Positions 16,314-16,381 of a DNA stretch of 16,381 nt are shown here, piece by piece. Position numbers and translations under genes: made by a program. The DNA comes from Agrobacterium fabrum (GTDB lineage Bacteria > Pseudomonadota > Alphaproteobacteria > Rhizobiales > Rhizobiaceae). Below the pieces are notes generated by a model. It was not told where the DNA came from. It saw nothing but the letters and a program-made list of their open reading frames with translations, and did no database searches. How positions within the stretch are numbered: position 1 is the stretch's first letter; each line of letters opens with the position of its first letter. The stretch spans positions 1-16,381 of the forward strand of contig QFOL01000059.1 in the NCBI GenBank assembly GCA_003241215.1, written 5' to 3'.

Positions 16314-16381
16314 ATTCGAGTCTCGCTTTGCCGATAAGGAAATACTAAGTCACGACATAGTCATTCGAATGGCGCTTGTCA
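16314..16381. other. Right-edge intergenic segment, probable operon promoter
   Basis: These 68 bases upstream of DUF1285 are AT-richer than the genes. They contain TAGTAT on the minus strand (about 35 nt before the start), a fair -10, but no clear -35. No coding frame is supported here. Confidence 0.3.

Overview
The window looks like chromosomal DNA from an Agrobacterium/Rhizobium-group alphaproteobacterium. Evidence: GC-rich codon use, a rhizobial-type chemoreceptor with a CheR-docking tail, an aerobic hemF, a DUF1285-Nudix-cca gene cluster, and an intergenic palindrome that I recall as abundant in Agrobacterium genomes. This placement is inferred from gene content and style, not from a database search. 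I see no phage, plasmid, insertion-sequence or CRISPR signature. The coding content is mostly ordinary housekeeping and transport genes; the unusual material lies between genes.

Layout. Left edge (1-342): ambiguous ends of flanking genes. Then a membrane-anchored endonuclease/exonuclease/phosphatase-fold protein (+, 343-1275), converging on a methyl-accepting chemotaxis protein (-, 3261-1345) that ends in a clear intrinsic terminator. Next are two tandem paralogous ABC exporter half-transporters (-, 7290-5440 and 5315-3450), separated by a strong terminator, with a probable separate promoter for the second. Upstream of the first exporter is an approximately 375-bp gap holding an 18-codon leader ORF with a strong ribosome binding site. 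Then a class III metallophosphoesterase (-, 8545-7670), divergent from a PF06042-type nucleotidyltransferase (+), trmL (+) and a Na/Pi symporter with a PhoU-like tail (+).

The right half has a small rhizobial hypothetical protein (-) divergent from hemF (+). It is followed by an 89-aa hypothetical whose ribosome binding site lies in a 7-bp hairpin, a block of nested palindromes, and a 61-aa DUF1059 protein with a CCHH zinc-finger-like pattern. At the right end DUF1285, a Nudix CoA pyrophosphatase and the CCA-adding enzyme form a minus-strand operon in which both junctions are ATGA start/stop overlaps.

Most interesting candidate: the leader peptide MPNDIRIRLPAPVVRLLA upstream of the ABC exporter pair. 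Its residues 5-10 (IRIRLP) line up by position with the MRLRFP arrest segment of the macrolide-sensing leader ErmDL. The RNA between leader and transporter can form several hairpins, two of them mutually exclusive, as in translational attenuators. This suggests, by inference only, a drug- or ribosome-stress-induced exporter in an alphaproteobacterium.
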